From assembly GCA_009691815.1 (NCBI GenBank), contig SIAL01000006.1, positions 1-27,974 on the forward strand: a stretch of DNA of 27,974 nt, written 5' to 3'. Position 1 is the first letter of the stretch, and each line of letters begins with the position of its first letter. Under the pieces are notes generated by a model. The model was given only the letters and a program-made list of their open reading frames with translations. It was not told where the DNA came from and did not search any database. The position numbers were made by a program, and so were the translations under genes. Below, piece by piece: positions 17,316-25,576 of the stretch. Source of the stretch: Gemmataceae bacterium. Its GTDB lineage: Bacteria > Planctomycetota > Planctomycetia > Gemmatales > Gemmataceae.

Positions 17316-18705
17316 TTAGGCCGCCATGCAGGTTTGGCCTAATCGGTGGGTGAGTTTCACCAACACCGAGTGCAGGTAACGCCAAAAACCTTGAACAATG
17401 CTTCGCCAAACCCCCTTGAGGTTGAAAACCAAAGTGCAGGCCAAAGCCCTCAGCAGCTTCCTGAAGTTATAGCCGATGGCACTCATCAGGGCGTTGATTT
17501 TATCCCCTTCTATTCCCTTTAGGAAGTTTCTCTTCAACCGATGATCACTTTTTTGATGACCTATTGTCGGCTCAATGGCACTCCTTCGTTTCAGCATCTT
17601 CCGAAATGTTCTAGTCGCCATCTTCGGGATTCTTCCCGCAAAATGAACCAAGCCAACTCCCTGATATTTGTGACCACGATAACCCTTGACCACCATGATG
17701 TGCTTCGGCTCCACATTCGTAAGCGACACACTCTGCTTAATCGCCCCCACCAATGTGTGACCATCATACGGATTCCCTTGGACCGCCTGCACCCCAACAA
17801 TCAAACTCCGCCGATTGGTGACAACAATACTCACTTTAGTGCCAATTCGTATTTCCTGTGGGGTTTTCCCTTGGCAATGCACTCCACCGGCGGCTCGTGA
17901 AGGCTGTAAATCTTTTAGGATGTCGTTTTGGTTTGTTGCAATAACCGATCAGCCATTGCCAGCAATTCCAGCAAATTCTGCCGTTTTCCAGCATCCGGGA
18001 TCCCCTCCACCTTCCGAGAAATGTCTCGTGTCATTCGGCCAAGAGTCGTATGCAGCATTTTTTTTGACTTTGCGGGAACGGTTCATCTGCCTTGCTTTGG
18101 CATACCGCCCTTGCATTACCAACGAATACTTGGTCACTCGAACATAGCTCTGTCTCAAAACCAAACCGGCATTACGAGACTCCCTCACAAGTTTCCCCAG
18201 CATCTTGGAATAAAGCCTAGAATCGGTGGGTAATGCGATCGCCTTGGATTGAACTGTTGTGTCAACATTGACTTCGGTGGGATCTTTCGGCCGGATCAAC
18301 TTGTTTTAAAGGGAAAGTTCTATCGTCTGTTTCAACAAAATTTCCGATCGGTCAGCACCAAGCCGTGACCTCCATCGGGACAGCGTGGTCGGATCAATGG
18401 GAGATTTGTGCTGCATGGTCTGAAAACCACAAAACCATTGCCAATTAACATTCTCAACCCAATGGGCTATTTGATTTTCATCGCTTAGGTTAAACGCTGA
18501 TTTCAGATAAAAAAGACCAAGTACAACACGGGAATCCGCACCAGGACGACCCATTGTCATCGCAAAAACTTGGCGCAACTTCACGCCGAAGACTTTCCCA
18601 ATCAAATTGTCCGGCCAGTTTAACAAGTGGGTGATTCATATCGATCAATCCATAAAGGGACCGGTCAAACAAATCAGGGTGCGCATCCGTGCGTTTTGGT
18701 GTCAT
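17316..18705 (-). pseudogene. IS5-family DDE transposase, broken by frameshifts and stops
   Basis: Pieces of one transposase lie in order across different frames: MTPKRTDAHPDLF...LAGQFDW, then GRPGADSRVVLGLFYLKSAFNLSDE, then VNVDTTVQSKAIALPTDSRLY (first catalytic Asp), RDISRKVEGIPDAGKRQN, KIYSLHEPPVECIAKGK, NPYDGHTLVGAI (second Asp) and RSAIEPTIGHQKSDHRLKR (Glu). Frame changes occur near 18551 (GGG), at the A8 run 18058-18065 (minus strand), and near 17843-17847. In-frame stops lie at 18306-18308 and 17915-17917. With three frame changes and two stops, no full protein can be made. The A8 run alone could be a programmed slip site, but the other lesions cannot be explained that way. Confidence 0.88.
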
Positions 18706-18800
18706 TTTTTGCCAGCTTTCCGCTTGAGAGCAGTTGAATCTTGGCAATTTTTACCACAACAAAACCAAACAATCCTTTGGAAAACCAAGGACTTTACGGG

Positions 18801-18815
18801 TTTTTCAGGGACGAC
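18801..18815 (-). repeat. Right terminal inverted repeat of the IS
   Basis: On the minus strand GTCGTCCCTGAAAAA; matches the left end with one mismatch. Confidence 0.88.
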
Positions 18816-19666
18816 TATTTACTTAAAAACTCGGGCAAAATTCCCTGTTTGGTTTGGATCATTTCTTCCTTGAACAGGCCGGAAACCTTTCGTTTGGCGA
18901 TTCTATCCGCCAAGCGTGGTAAGAATTTGGTGATGAACGAAATCTTTTTGGCATCTTTTGTAAGCAACAGGCGGTCACGCCCCAACCGCATGGATTCCAA
19001 TGTGGCCAAAGCTACTTCCGTGGCTGTCATTCCGCGCATATGATCCATCTGTATCTTTGCTTTGCGCTCCAACATATTTTCACTGAAATGGGTTTGGGTT
19101 AACCCAGGACAAACAACGAGAACCGAAACTCCGTCCTTGAACAGTTCCGCCCGAAGGGCATCGGAAAATCCTTCCACGGCAAATTTACTCGCTGAATAGG
19201 CCGCCCGAGCTGGAATCCCCCTTAATCCAGCAATGGAAGAAATATTCACAATGGCCGGGGTCGTTCCTTTTTTGATCATAGGCAGAAACGCTCGAGTTGT
19301 TTCCATTAGGCCAAAAACATTGACCTCAAAGATCCTTCGAAGAATGGTCCTCTCTTCTTCGGCAAAATGCCCGGTCGCCCCAACACCCGCGTTATTGACA
19401 AGAATGTCCAAACCGTTCCATTGCGTTTGAACCGTTTCCAGCATTAATTTGCGGCTAGGTAAATCCGCTACATCCGCGGAGAGAGTAATGAGTTTACCCG
19501 GAGCGTTTGCCTCAATTTCCAGTTGCTTCAATAAGTCAGGTTTGCGGGCGACCGCCATCACCTTCATGCCAACTTTAAGTCCCTCAATCACCAACGCCCG
19601 CCCAATTCCCTGAGATGCCCCGGTGACCAGCATTCTCAATCCGGATAATATTCGCCTTTGTCCCAT
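18815..19666 (-). CDS. Short-chain dehydrogenase/reductase (SDR)
   Basis: 283 residues, classical SDR size. It has the NAD(P)-binding TGASQGIG (15-22), NNAGVGA (about 91-97), NISSIAG with the catalytic Ser, and the YSASK catalytic pair Y157/K161. The C-terminal ~40 residues are basic and hydrophobic (ITKFLPRLADRIAKRKVSG), as in SDRs acting on lipid substrates, but the substrate is unknown. Start chosen: ATG 19666 with GGGGAG eight bases upstream. The stop is TAG at 18815-18817: TA comes from the target-site duplication and G from the first base of the IS. Without the insertion the gene would end in TAA at the same codon, so the protein is unaffected. The 282 bases upstream, shared with the divergent selenoprotein candidate, contain a small hairpin ATAGGG/CCCTAT at 19713-19729. 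Confidence 0.93.
   Translation of the reverse strand: MGQRRILSGLRMLVTGASQGIGRALVIEGLKVGMKVMAVARKPDLLKQLEIEANAPGKLITLSADVADLPSRKLMLETVQTQWNGLDILVNNAGVGATGHFAEEERTILRRIFEVNVFGLMETTRAFLPMIKKGTTPAIVNISSIAGLRGIPARAAYSASKFAVEGFSDALRAELFKDGVSVLVVCPGLTQTHFSENMLERKAKIQMDHMRGMTATEVALATLESMRLGRDRLLLTKDAKKISFITKFLPRLADRIAKRKVSGLFKEEMIQTKQGILPEFLSK
18816..18821 (+). repeat. Target-site duplication, right copy
   Basis: TATTTA directly abutting the right inverted repeat. It includes the first two bases of the SDR stop codon on the minus strand. Confidence 0.8.
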
Positions 19667-19948
19667 GATCTTTACTCCCCTGTAGCTCAATTATGATCCC
19701 AAAAAATAGCCAATAGGGTGAACCCCTATGCGGAAAGGGGAGCGATCCTTGGGAAAAATTCGGTTTATGAGGATTAAGGTCAGTGCATTTGCAATCAGGT
19801 GGCATTTACACAACGGAATGGGGCAAGGACTCCAAACGGAACCAAGTCCATACCTAGCAGGTTGTTGCCCTTGGTTCCCTGATTTCTAAAATAGAAAAGG
19901 CCGGGCAAAAGCCCCATGGAACCGAAAGCCACAAGGAGGCTTATTCCA

Positions 19949-21037
19949 ATGAAAAATTACAATTTTTTAGGATTGGGTTGGGTATTATTAGTGGTGTCAT
20001 TTTGTTTGGGCCAAGATGTTGACCTTACCAAAAAAGAACCGACTAAAAATGGCTTGGCCGAACCATTGAGCCCTGAATTAACCCAAAAAATCGCGGGATT
20101 CTCCAACTATGTAAGCGTTTTGCGAGACGATAAAGTGCGGGCGGAATTGAAACTCGGTGAAAGCCAACGCAAAAATCTGGACAAGGAACTGAACAATCTG
20201 GATCTCCCTTTTTGGCAGGCAAGGGACACTCAAATGGCGGAGGTAATCAAAAAGAAAGGAGATTGCTTTGATCATTTGGATAACGCTTTGGCAAAAGTCC
20301 TAACGGTAACCCAAAAACGGCGTTCGGATGGGCTCTTTTTGCAGGTACACGGTTGGCCCTCGTTGGTGATTCCCAAAATAGGAGATCGTTTTGGCGTTAA
20401 ACCCGAATTGCGGGGAAAGATTCATTCTCTCATCGAAGCGGAACGATCCGCCACAGGGAAAAAAGAGGTGCCCTTATCCCATGATTGTCAAACGCGAATC
20501 AAAAACCTCCTTTCCTTGAATCAATTGCGTATGATCGAAAAGGCCTCGGGAGCCTCGTTTGACTTTAGTACAATTGTTTTCCGTGCGTGTTTGGTTCCTG
20601 AATTCGGGCAAAAAGAAGAATGGGTCAATAGCAAGCCATTGGGGCTCAAGGAACAGAAAGGCAAGGTGGTCGTCGTCCATTTTTGGACCTTTGGCTGAAT
20701 AAACTGCATTCGCAATTTGCCTCATTTCAAGTCTTGGAATGAATCTTTTGGATCTAACGGTTTGGTGGTTATCGGGATACACAACCCCGAAACGGCCCAA
20801 GAAAAGGACTTGGTCACTGTGCGGAAAAAAGTCAAGGAACTGGGGGTTACCTATCCGGTGGTAATTGATGCCAAGGCCGAGTGCTGGAACTCGTTCGGCA
20901 CAGCTTGGTGGCCAAGCCTTTTCCTTGTGGACAAAAAGGGATTCGTCCGGCAATGGTGGTATGGGGAATTGAATGGGAAGGAAGACAAAGGCGAAGAACG
21001 CTTTCGAAAGAAAATTGAGGAACTACTGGCGGAATGA
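19949..21037 (+). CDS. Candidate selenoprotein: exported thioredoxin-fold protein with UGA-encoded Sec in a UxxC motif
   Basis: A 362-residue reading if the TGA at 20696-20698 is read as Sec. A Sec signal peptide (LGLGWVLLVVSFCLG) is followed by a helical region (~30-225) resembling the LTxxQ/repressor-like helices common in planctomycete exported proteins. A TlpA/DipZ-type thioredoxin domain comes next: LKEQKGKVVVVHFWTFG, TGA, INCIRNLPHFKSW. Relatives have WTFxCINC here, so the TGA replaces exactly the first, nucleophilic Cys (U250), and C253 is kept. The frame then stays open with VVIGIHNPE, the TYPVVID strand and the cis-Pro in WWPSLFLVD up to a terminal TGA. Start is ATG 19949, with AGGAGG nine bases upstream. 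A SECIS-like hairpin follows the TGA. Alternatives: a nonsense mutation or a base-call error at a TGC/TGT codon; the hairpin and intact downstream fold argue against both. Confidence 0.82.
20696..20742 (+). promoter_or_regulatory. SECIS-like hairpin downstream of the in-frame TGA
   Basis: From 20722 to 20742 the coding strand folds as TCATTTCAA / loop GTC / TTGGAATGA: nine pairs including one T-G, no mismatch. The loop starts with G-U, the feature expected of bacterial SECIS elements that bind SelB. 32 bases separate the TGA from the loop, within the 16-37 range used for bacterial SECIS prediction. The hairpin lies inside the coding region, as bacterial SECIS elements must. The fold was judged by eye, not by an energy calculation. 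Confidence 0.65.
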
Positions 21038-21082
21038 AAACTCCAATGGAATGACCGGGCGGTTAAACTCTTTTGAAAACGA

Positions 21083-21799
21083 TCAATCGGTTCCAGGTTG
21101 ATAAAGAATACGGCCACAAGATTTGCAGGTGACATACCGATTGTCATCGATTTCGTTTTCCATTTGGGTGGTAATAGTAACCTGACAGGCATTGCAAGTT
21201 TTGTCCTCCACGGAGGCAAGGCAATCTTGAAAAGTCGCTTTTTTTGTTCGGAAATACCCCTGAGTATATTCTGATGGAATAAGGGGCTCGAGTTGCGCCA
21301 AGCGATTTTTGTGCTCAACCAGCAGGCTATCAAGGTCGCTTTTTTTCGTTCCGGCCTCTTTTTCAAAAGCTAACAGGTCTGTCTTTGCTTTTAGGATAAT
21401 TTTTTCCAGTTCAGGAATCTTTGGGGCGGTTTCGTCAATAACGGTCATTAACTCAAGGACTTTATCTTCTGTATCCCCAATCTTTTTTTTGGTCGTTGCC
21501 ACTTCATGCGAAAGGGCGGTGAAGACTTTTGGATCCGAGGATTCGTCCTGTTGGCGGAGATATTTCTCCATTAATGTATTTAATTGTTTGAGGCTAACCT
21601 CGGTCTTGTGTTGTTCCACCTTGTTTTTTTTGAGGAGGTCGGCTGTGTCCGTTTTGGTTTTCTCCGCCGCCAAGACACGATTCTGCTGGGCTTTGAGTTG
21701 GCGGGGCAGGCGCTCCAAACCTTCGACGCAAAAGTAGATCGCGTTCAGTTCGCGATGAATGCGGCGAAAAATGACCCCTGGGGCAACCTGGTCACTCAT
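21083..21799 (-). CDS. C4-type zinc-ribbon coiled-coil protein
   Basis: 238 residues. A long charged heptad-rich region (about 15-175) is probably coiled coil, followed by a C-terminal zinc ribbon with two Cys pairs: CNAC and CKSC, separated by about 20 residues (zf-RING_7 / CdsZ-like family). Proteins of this build are widespread and bind nucleic acid or other proteins; the exact role here is unknown. It ends in TGA, again showing UGA as a stop. It lies downstream of the rpoD terminator on the same strand, so it is probably transcribed separately, with some read-through possible. It converges with the selenoprotein candidate, 45 bases away. Confidence 0.85.
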   Translation of the reverse strand: MSDQVAPGVIFRRIHRELNAIYFCVEGLERLPRQLKAQQNRVLAAEKTKTDTADLLKKNKVEQHKTEVSLKQLNTLMEKYLRQQDESSDPKVFTALSHEVATTKKKIGDTEDKVLELMTVIDETAPKIPELEKIILKAKTDLLAFEKEAGTKKSDLDSLLVEHKNRLAQLEPLIPSEYTQGYFRTKKATFQDCLASVEDKTCNACQVTITTQMENEIDDNRYVTCKSCGRILYQPGTD

Positions 21800-21855
21800 A
21801 GAAAAACCATCCTTGGGGCAAATGAAATGCTTGTCGTCTTTGGTTATTATCGAAC

Positions 21856-21888
21856 AAAAAGGCCGTGCCGGGTAGGTCCCGACACGGC
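21856..21888 (-). terminator. Rho-independent terminator after rpoD
   Basis: On the minus strand GCCGTGTCGGG pairs with CCCGGCACGGC (10 of 11), loop ACCTA, followed by C and five T. It ends the dnaG-rpoD transcript. Confidence 0.85.
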
Positions 21889-21913
21889 GTAAAGGGTTGA
21901 AATTTCGGGTTAA

Positions 21914-23575
21914 CTAGCGGCTGACCTCACCCAAGAAGCCTTCTAGCAGGCGACTGCGGACGGGGTGTTGAAGCTTGCGGACCGCTTTGGCTTCGATTTG
22001 CCGAACCCGTTCCCTAGTCACTTTGAAAATGCGACCAACCTCTTCAAGGGTGTAGCAATACCCGTTTCCAAGGCCATAGCGAAGGCGGATGATTTCACGC
22101 TCCCGATAGGTCAGCGTTTTCAAGATCCCTTCGATCTTGTCTTTGAGCATTTCGTTGGTGGCGGCGGACACGGGGGATTCCACCGTGCCGTCTTGAATAA
22201 AGTCGCTGAAGTAACTGTCCTCCGACTCACCCACGGGCCGGTCAAGGCTAATCGGCTGGCGACTGATTTTCATCACCCGTCTAGTTTCGTCCATGGAGAG
22301 ATTGGCGGCGGTGGCAATCTCCTCAATTGTTGGTTCCCGACCGATCTGTTGTTGCAGCGTTTTGGTGACATTTCGCAACTTGGAAATGGTTTCAATCATG
22401 TGGATCGGGATTCGAATCGTGCGGGCCTGATCGGCAATGGCCCGGGTGATGGCCTGTCTAATCCACCAAGTGGCGTAGGTGCTAAACTTGTAGCCTCTGC
22501 GGTATTCATATTTGTCCACAGCCCGCATTAGGCCGGTGTTGCCTTCCTGAATCAAATCAAGGAAAGAAAGACCGCGGTTTCTATATTTTTTGGCAATGGA
22601 GACCACCAAGCGAAGGTTGCCGCCGGAGAGGTCGCGCTTGGCTACTTCGTATTCGTTGAAGCGCCGATAGACCACCTTAACCCGCTTTTGGAGAAGGTCC
22701 GGTTCCTCAAGGGTGTTCAACATCAGGTCGTTGAGTTCCTTAGTGGTGTTGGCAAGTTCCTCTTCGTGTTCCGCATTCTTTCGCGGATGACGGCGAAGTG
22801 TGGTAATTTGCACCTCCAACTCCAACATCCTCTCAAGGGTGCCCTTCAATCGGTGCATTAGGGGCTGAATGCGTTGGGTGCGAATGGAAAGTTCTTCCAC
22901 CAAGGTGACCGCTTTTCGGCGTCGTTGGCGAAGGTCGAAGCGGCGTTGATTTCTTTCTTCCTCGGAGATTTCCGGGTCACGAATGGCGGCAAAATCCGCC
23001 CGGTTTTCTTCGAGGAGGTTTGCCAAAGTGCTCAGGTTATTGGGCATCCTCAAGAGGATTTTGTCCTTCTCAAGGTTTTCCGTTAGGCTAACTTTGATCG
23101 TCCTGTCGAAGGGAAGTTCCCCTATGTGGACCTTTTTAAGAAGGTCAACCACCTGGCATAAAACGCCATCACATTCCAATAGTTTTCGGCGAAAACGGGC
23201 GCGGGAAAACTCAATTCGTTTGGCAAGGCTGATTTCCTGTTCACGCTTTAAGAGGGGGATCTCGCCCATTTGCGTGAGGTACATCCGAACCGGATCGTCG
23301 GTACGGCGACCATCGCCATCATCCATAAACCCGGATTCGATTTCGCTACGAAGTTCGGCGTCGATCAACTCTCCGGTGCCCTGAGCGGTCTCTTCTACTT
23401 CGCCTTCGTCGATCAGTTCAATTCCTTGATCTTCTAGGACCAAAAGGAGTTGATCAATCTTTTCGGGATTTACCTCTTCCTCGGGGAGGAGATCGTTGAC
23501 TTGGCTGTAGGTCAGGAACCCTTTTTCCTTGCCAATATCGACAAGGGTTTTGAACGCATCCTGGGTCTTTTCCAT
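21914..23575 (-). CDS. rpoD: RNA polymerase primary sigma factor (sigma-70)
   Basis: 553 residues. Region 1.1 is present (about 1-60, FLTYSQVNDLLPEE), then region 1.2 (DDPVRMYLTQMGEIPLL), a non-conserved linker (~145-310), region 2 with the core-binding and -10 segments (GNLRLVVSIAKKYRNRGLSFLDLIQEGN; KFSTYATWWIRQAITRAI), region 3 (about 420-470) and region 4.2 helix-turn-helix (TLEEVGRIFKVTRERVRQIEAKA). It is the housekeeping sigma factor. Start ATG 23575 has GGGGAG seven bases upstream. It lies 42 bases downstream of dnaG, the old dnaG-rpoD macromolecular synthesis pairing. A terminator follows at 21856-21888. Confidence 0.97.
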   Translation of the reverse strand: MEKTQDAFKTLVDIGKEKGFLTYSQVNDLLPEEEVNPEKIDQLLLVLEDQGIELIDEGEVEETAQGTGELIDAELRSEIESGFMDDGDGRRTDDPVRMYLTQMGEIPLLKREQEISLAKRIEFSRARFRRKLLECDGVLCQVVDLLKKVHIGELPFDRTIKVSLTENLEKDKILLRMPNNLSTLANLLEENRADFAAIRDPEISEEERNQRRFDLRQRRRKAVTLVEELSIRTQRIQPLMHRLKGTLERMLELEVQITTLRRHPRKNAEHEEELANTTKELNDLMLNTLEEPDLLQKRVKVVYRRFNEYEVAKRDLSGGNLRLVVSIAKKYRNRGLSFLDLIQEGNTGLMRAVDKYEYRRGYKFSTYATWWIRQAITRAIADQARTIRIPIHMIETISKLRNVTKTLQQQIGREPTIEEIATAANLSMDETRRVMKISRQPISLDRPVGESEDSYFSDFIQDGTVESPVSAATNEMLKDKIEGILKTLTYREREIIRLRYGLGNGYCYTLEEVGRIFKVTRERVRQIEAKAVRKLQHPVRSRLLEGFLGEVSR

Positions 23576-23617
23576 CTCAAAACTCCCCTATAAATCGAAT
23601 CTTCAACAACCAAGAAC

Positions 23618-25576
23618 TTAAACAGGTTCGCCACCCGACGCAGGTGACGCGGTTGATTTGGAAACCTTGAGGCGGCGAAGGATTTCCAACGCTTCATCAT
23701 GGTCATTGGTTGACAAAAGCTGTTGTTTAAGCTTTTGCTGCATGGGGCGGGCTCGCCTTTCGGCAAACCGCTCTAAAATACCGCGAAGCCAAGCCTCGCG
23801 CTGGTCGGGGGCCGTCCCCTCGCCCATTTCCTGAAGGGTAAGGACAAGCCCTACCAATGCCAACTCGTCCAAGGCTTGGCGTACCAAATCCGCCATCGCG
23901 GGCCGACCGGAGCGATGGATTTCCAAGCACGCTTCAAAAATTTTTCTCAGGTCGGGTTGGGCGATTTCCTGGGGCTCTATCAAACCATCAACCTTCGCCA
24001 CCAACTCCGGGCCTACCAAAAGAAGCTGAAGCAACTCTCTCTCTTCCGGGCGGCCCAGTGTTCTGGCACGCCCCAGGGGACTGGTTGCCATTAACGATCC
24101 GCCAGCAGGATCATCTCCTTGTCCTTCGGGGCCACCTGAACCCCCGCCAAACTTTTCGCCTTGGCGGCGTCCCTCCAAGGCCCCTTGAGTTTGCCTTAAC
24201 AAATGGAGCCGGTTTTTCAGGGTCGTTTCGCTAAGCCCTAGCCGCCTTTGCATCCGATTTAAGATCAAATCCAACTTAAGCGCCCCGGAATCGCCCTCCA
24301 AAGCGGGCACCTTCGCCAAGACTCCCAAAACCCGATCTACCGCCTGCTGTTTTTGCTGAACGGTCATCTGTTCCGCATTGTCAAACTCGACCTTCAACGC
24401 ATGATCAATCGCGTCTTCCGCGCCTGCCAAGATTTTTTCCAAGGAGGCTGGGCCCTTGGAAACAAGGAGGTCACATGGGTCCAATCCCTCGGGCAATGTT
24501 GCCACCCGTAGGTCAATGTCGCTGGCAGCAAAGATTTCCAAAGCTCGTTGCACGCCTCCTTTGCCCCCCGCATCAGCGTCATAAAGGAGGGTAACCCTTG
24601 GAACAAAGCGTTTGAGTGTTCTTACATGTCGAGAGTTAAGAGCTGTTCCCATGGTGGCAACCGCTTGCCTGATCCCAAACTGGTGAGCCATCATCACATC
24701 GGTGTACCCTTCCATGACCACCAACTGACCAGACTTGGAGGCATCATTTTTCGCTAAATCCAAGCCGAAAAGCTCCTCGGACTTAAAAAATATGGCCGAA
24801 TCGGGTGAGTTGTAATATTTGGGACCTTTTTCTTCCCCCAAGGTACCGGGAAGGACCCGCCCACCAAACCCAACCGTTTGGCTACGAACATTGCGAATGG
24901 GAAACATGACCCTGTCCCGAAAACGATCGTACCAGTTTCCATCACGGGAGGAGTGACCCAAAATCCCCAAGCGATCCAAAATATCGAGGGAAATCCCTGC
25001 TCGGCGAGCCCGATCATAAAGCCAAGTGCCGGTTGCCGGGGCGTACCCCACACCGAAAAGCCGAATGGTCTCGTCTTCCAGGCCTCGTTTTTCAAGATAA
25101 AACCATGCTTGTTCGCCCAGATTTGAATCCTCTAAGGCTCCCCGGTATTGTTCGTGGGCCCACTGAGAGGCTTTGAGGAGCTGGCTCCGCTCGTTGGCTT
25201 TGGCTTCCGCTCCGGGGTCCTCCTGTAATGTAATACCCGCCCGCCTAGCCAAGATTTCCAAGGCTTCGCGGAAACTGATCTTGTCCATCTCCATCACAAA
25301 GGAGATAACATCGCCAACCTTTCCACAGGACCAACAGCGATAACGCTGCCGCCTAGGATCCACATCAAACGAAGGGTGCTTGTCTTCGTGGAAAGGACAA
25401 AGACCTTTGAAAGTAGGACCTGCTGGACGCAAGGAAAGGTAGCCCCCCACAACATCGGCGATGTCGTTGGCTTGTTTCACCTGGGCTATCCGGTCGTCGT
25501 TCAAGCCTAATTGCCTCAAAGGAAAGGGAAAGGGACAAGAAATAACAGGGGCCGTTTTCGAAAGAAAACGAAACAT
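23618..25576 (-). CDS. dnaG: DNA primase
   Basis: About 652 residues. The N-terminal CHC2 zinc domain has CPFHEDKHPSF and CWSC (C60, H63, C81, C84). The core and TOPRIM domains follow, with VVMEGYTDVMMAHQFG (catalytic Glu), LLYDADAGG and the DPCDLL acidic motif. The C-terminal ~200 residues hold a Gly-rich linker (GGGSGGPEGQGDD) and a helicase-interacting DnaB-binding part. It makes RNA primers at the replication fork. Start: ATG 25576 is the first ATG, but the family N-terminus begins near LNDDRIAQVKQ, so TTG 25504 may be the true start; a GTG at 25594 is also possible. rpoD follows by 42 bases. Confidence 0.95.
   Translation of the reverse strand: MFRFLSKTAPVISCPFPFPLRQLGLNDDRIAQVKQANDIADVVGGYLSLRPAGPTFKGLCPFHEDKHPSFDVDPRRQRYRCWSCGKVGDVISFVMEMDKISFREALEILARRAGITLQEDPGAEAKANERSQLLKASQWAHEQYRGALEDSNLGEQAWFYLEKRGLEDETIRLFGVGYAPATGTWLYDRARRAGISLDILDRLGILGHSSRDGNWYDRFRDRVMFPIRNVRSQTVGFGGRVLPGTLGEEKGPKYYNSPDSAIFFKSEELFGLDLAKNDASKSGQLVVMEGYTDVMMAHQFGIRQAVATMGTALNSRHVRTLKRFVPRVTLLYDADAGGKGGVQRALEIFAASDIDLRVATLPEGLDPCDLLVSKGPASLEKILAGAEDAIDHALKVEFDNAEQMTVQQKQQAVDRVLGVLAKVPALEGDSGALKLDLILNRMQRRLGLSETTLKNRLHLLRQTQGALEGRRQGEKFGGGSGGPEGQGDDPAGGSLMATSPLGRARTLGRPEERELLQLLLVGPELVAKVDGLIEPQEIAQPDLRKIFEACLEIHRSGRPAMADLVRQALDELALVGLVLTLQEMGEGTAPDQREAWLRGILERFAERRARPMQQKLKQQLLSTNDHDEALEILRRLKVSKSTASPASGGEPV

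Larger units (their letters stand above)
17271..18815 (-). mobile_element. Degenerate IS5-family insertion sequence (1545 bp)
   Basis: The ends are inverted repeats GTCGTCCCT(A/G)AAAAA, at 17271-17285 and, inverted, 18801-18815 (14 of 15 match). Immediately outside both ends lies the same hexamer TATTTA, a target-site duplication. The interior is filled by one decayed minus-strand transposase. The element is thus complete in outline but inactive. It sits between the PfkB kinase and the SDR gene, and its right end falls in the SDR stop codon. Family call from transposase motifs; I cannot name the specific IS. Confidence 0.88.

Noticed and set aside
18058..18065. Programmed -1 frameshifting in the transposase at the A8 run
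   Set aside because: Possible in an active ancestor, but two further frame changes and two stops make a functional product impossible here.
19949..20698. A pseudogene ended by a nonsense TGA
   Set aside because: Not fully excluded, but the TGA sits exactly on the motif Cys, the rest of the fold shows no decay, and a SECIS-like hairpin follows.
20717..21037. A separate small thioredoxin gene starting at TTG 20717
   Set aside because: It is in the same frame as the upstream gene, lacks the first strand and the active-site region, and completes the fold only when joined through the TGA.
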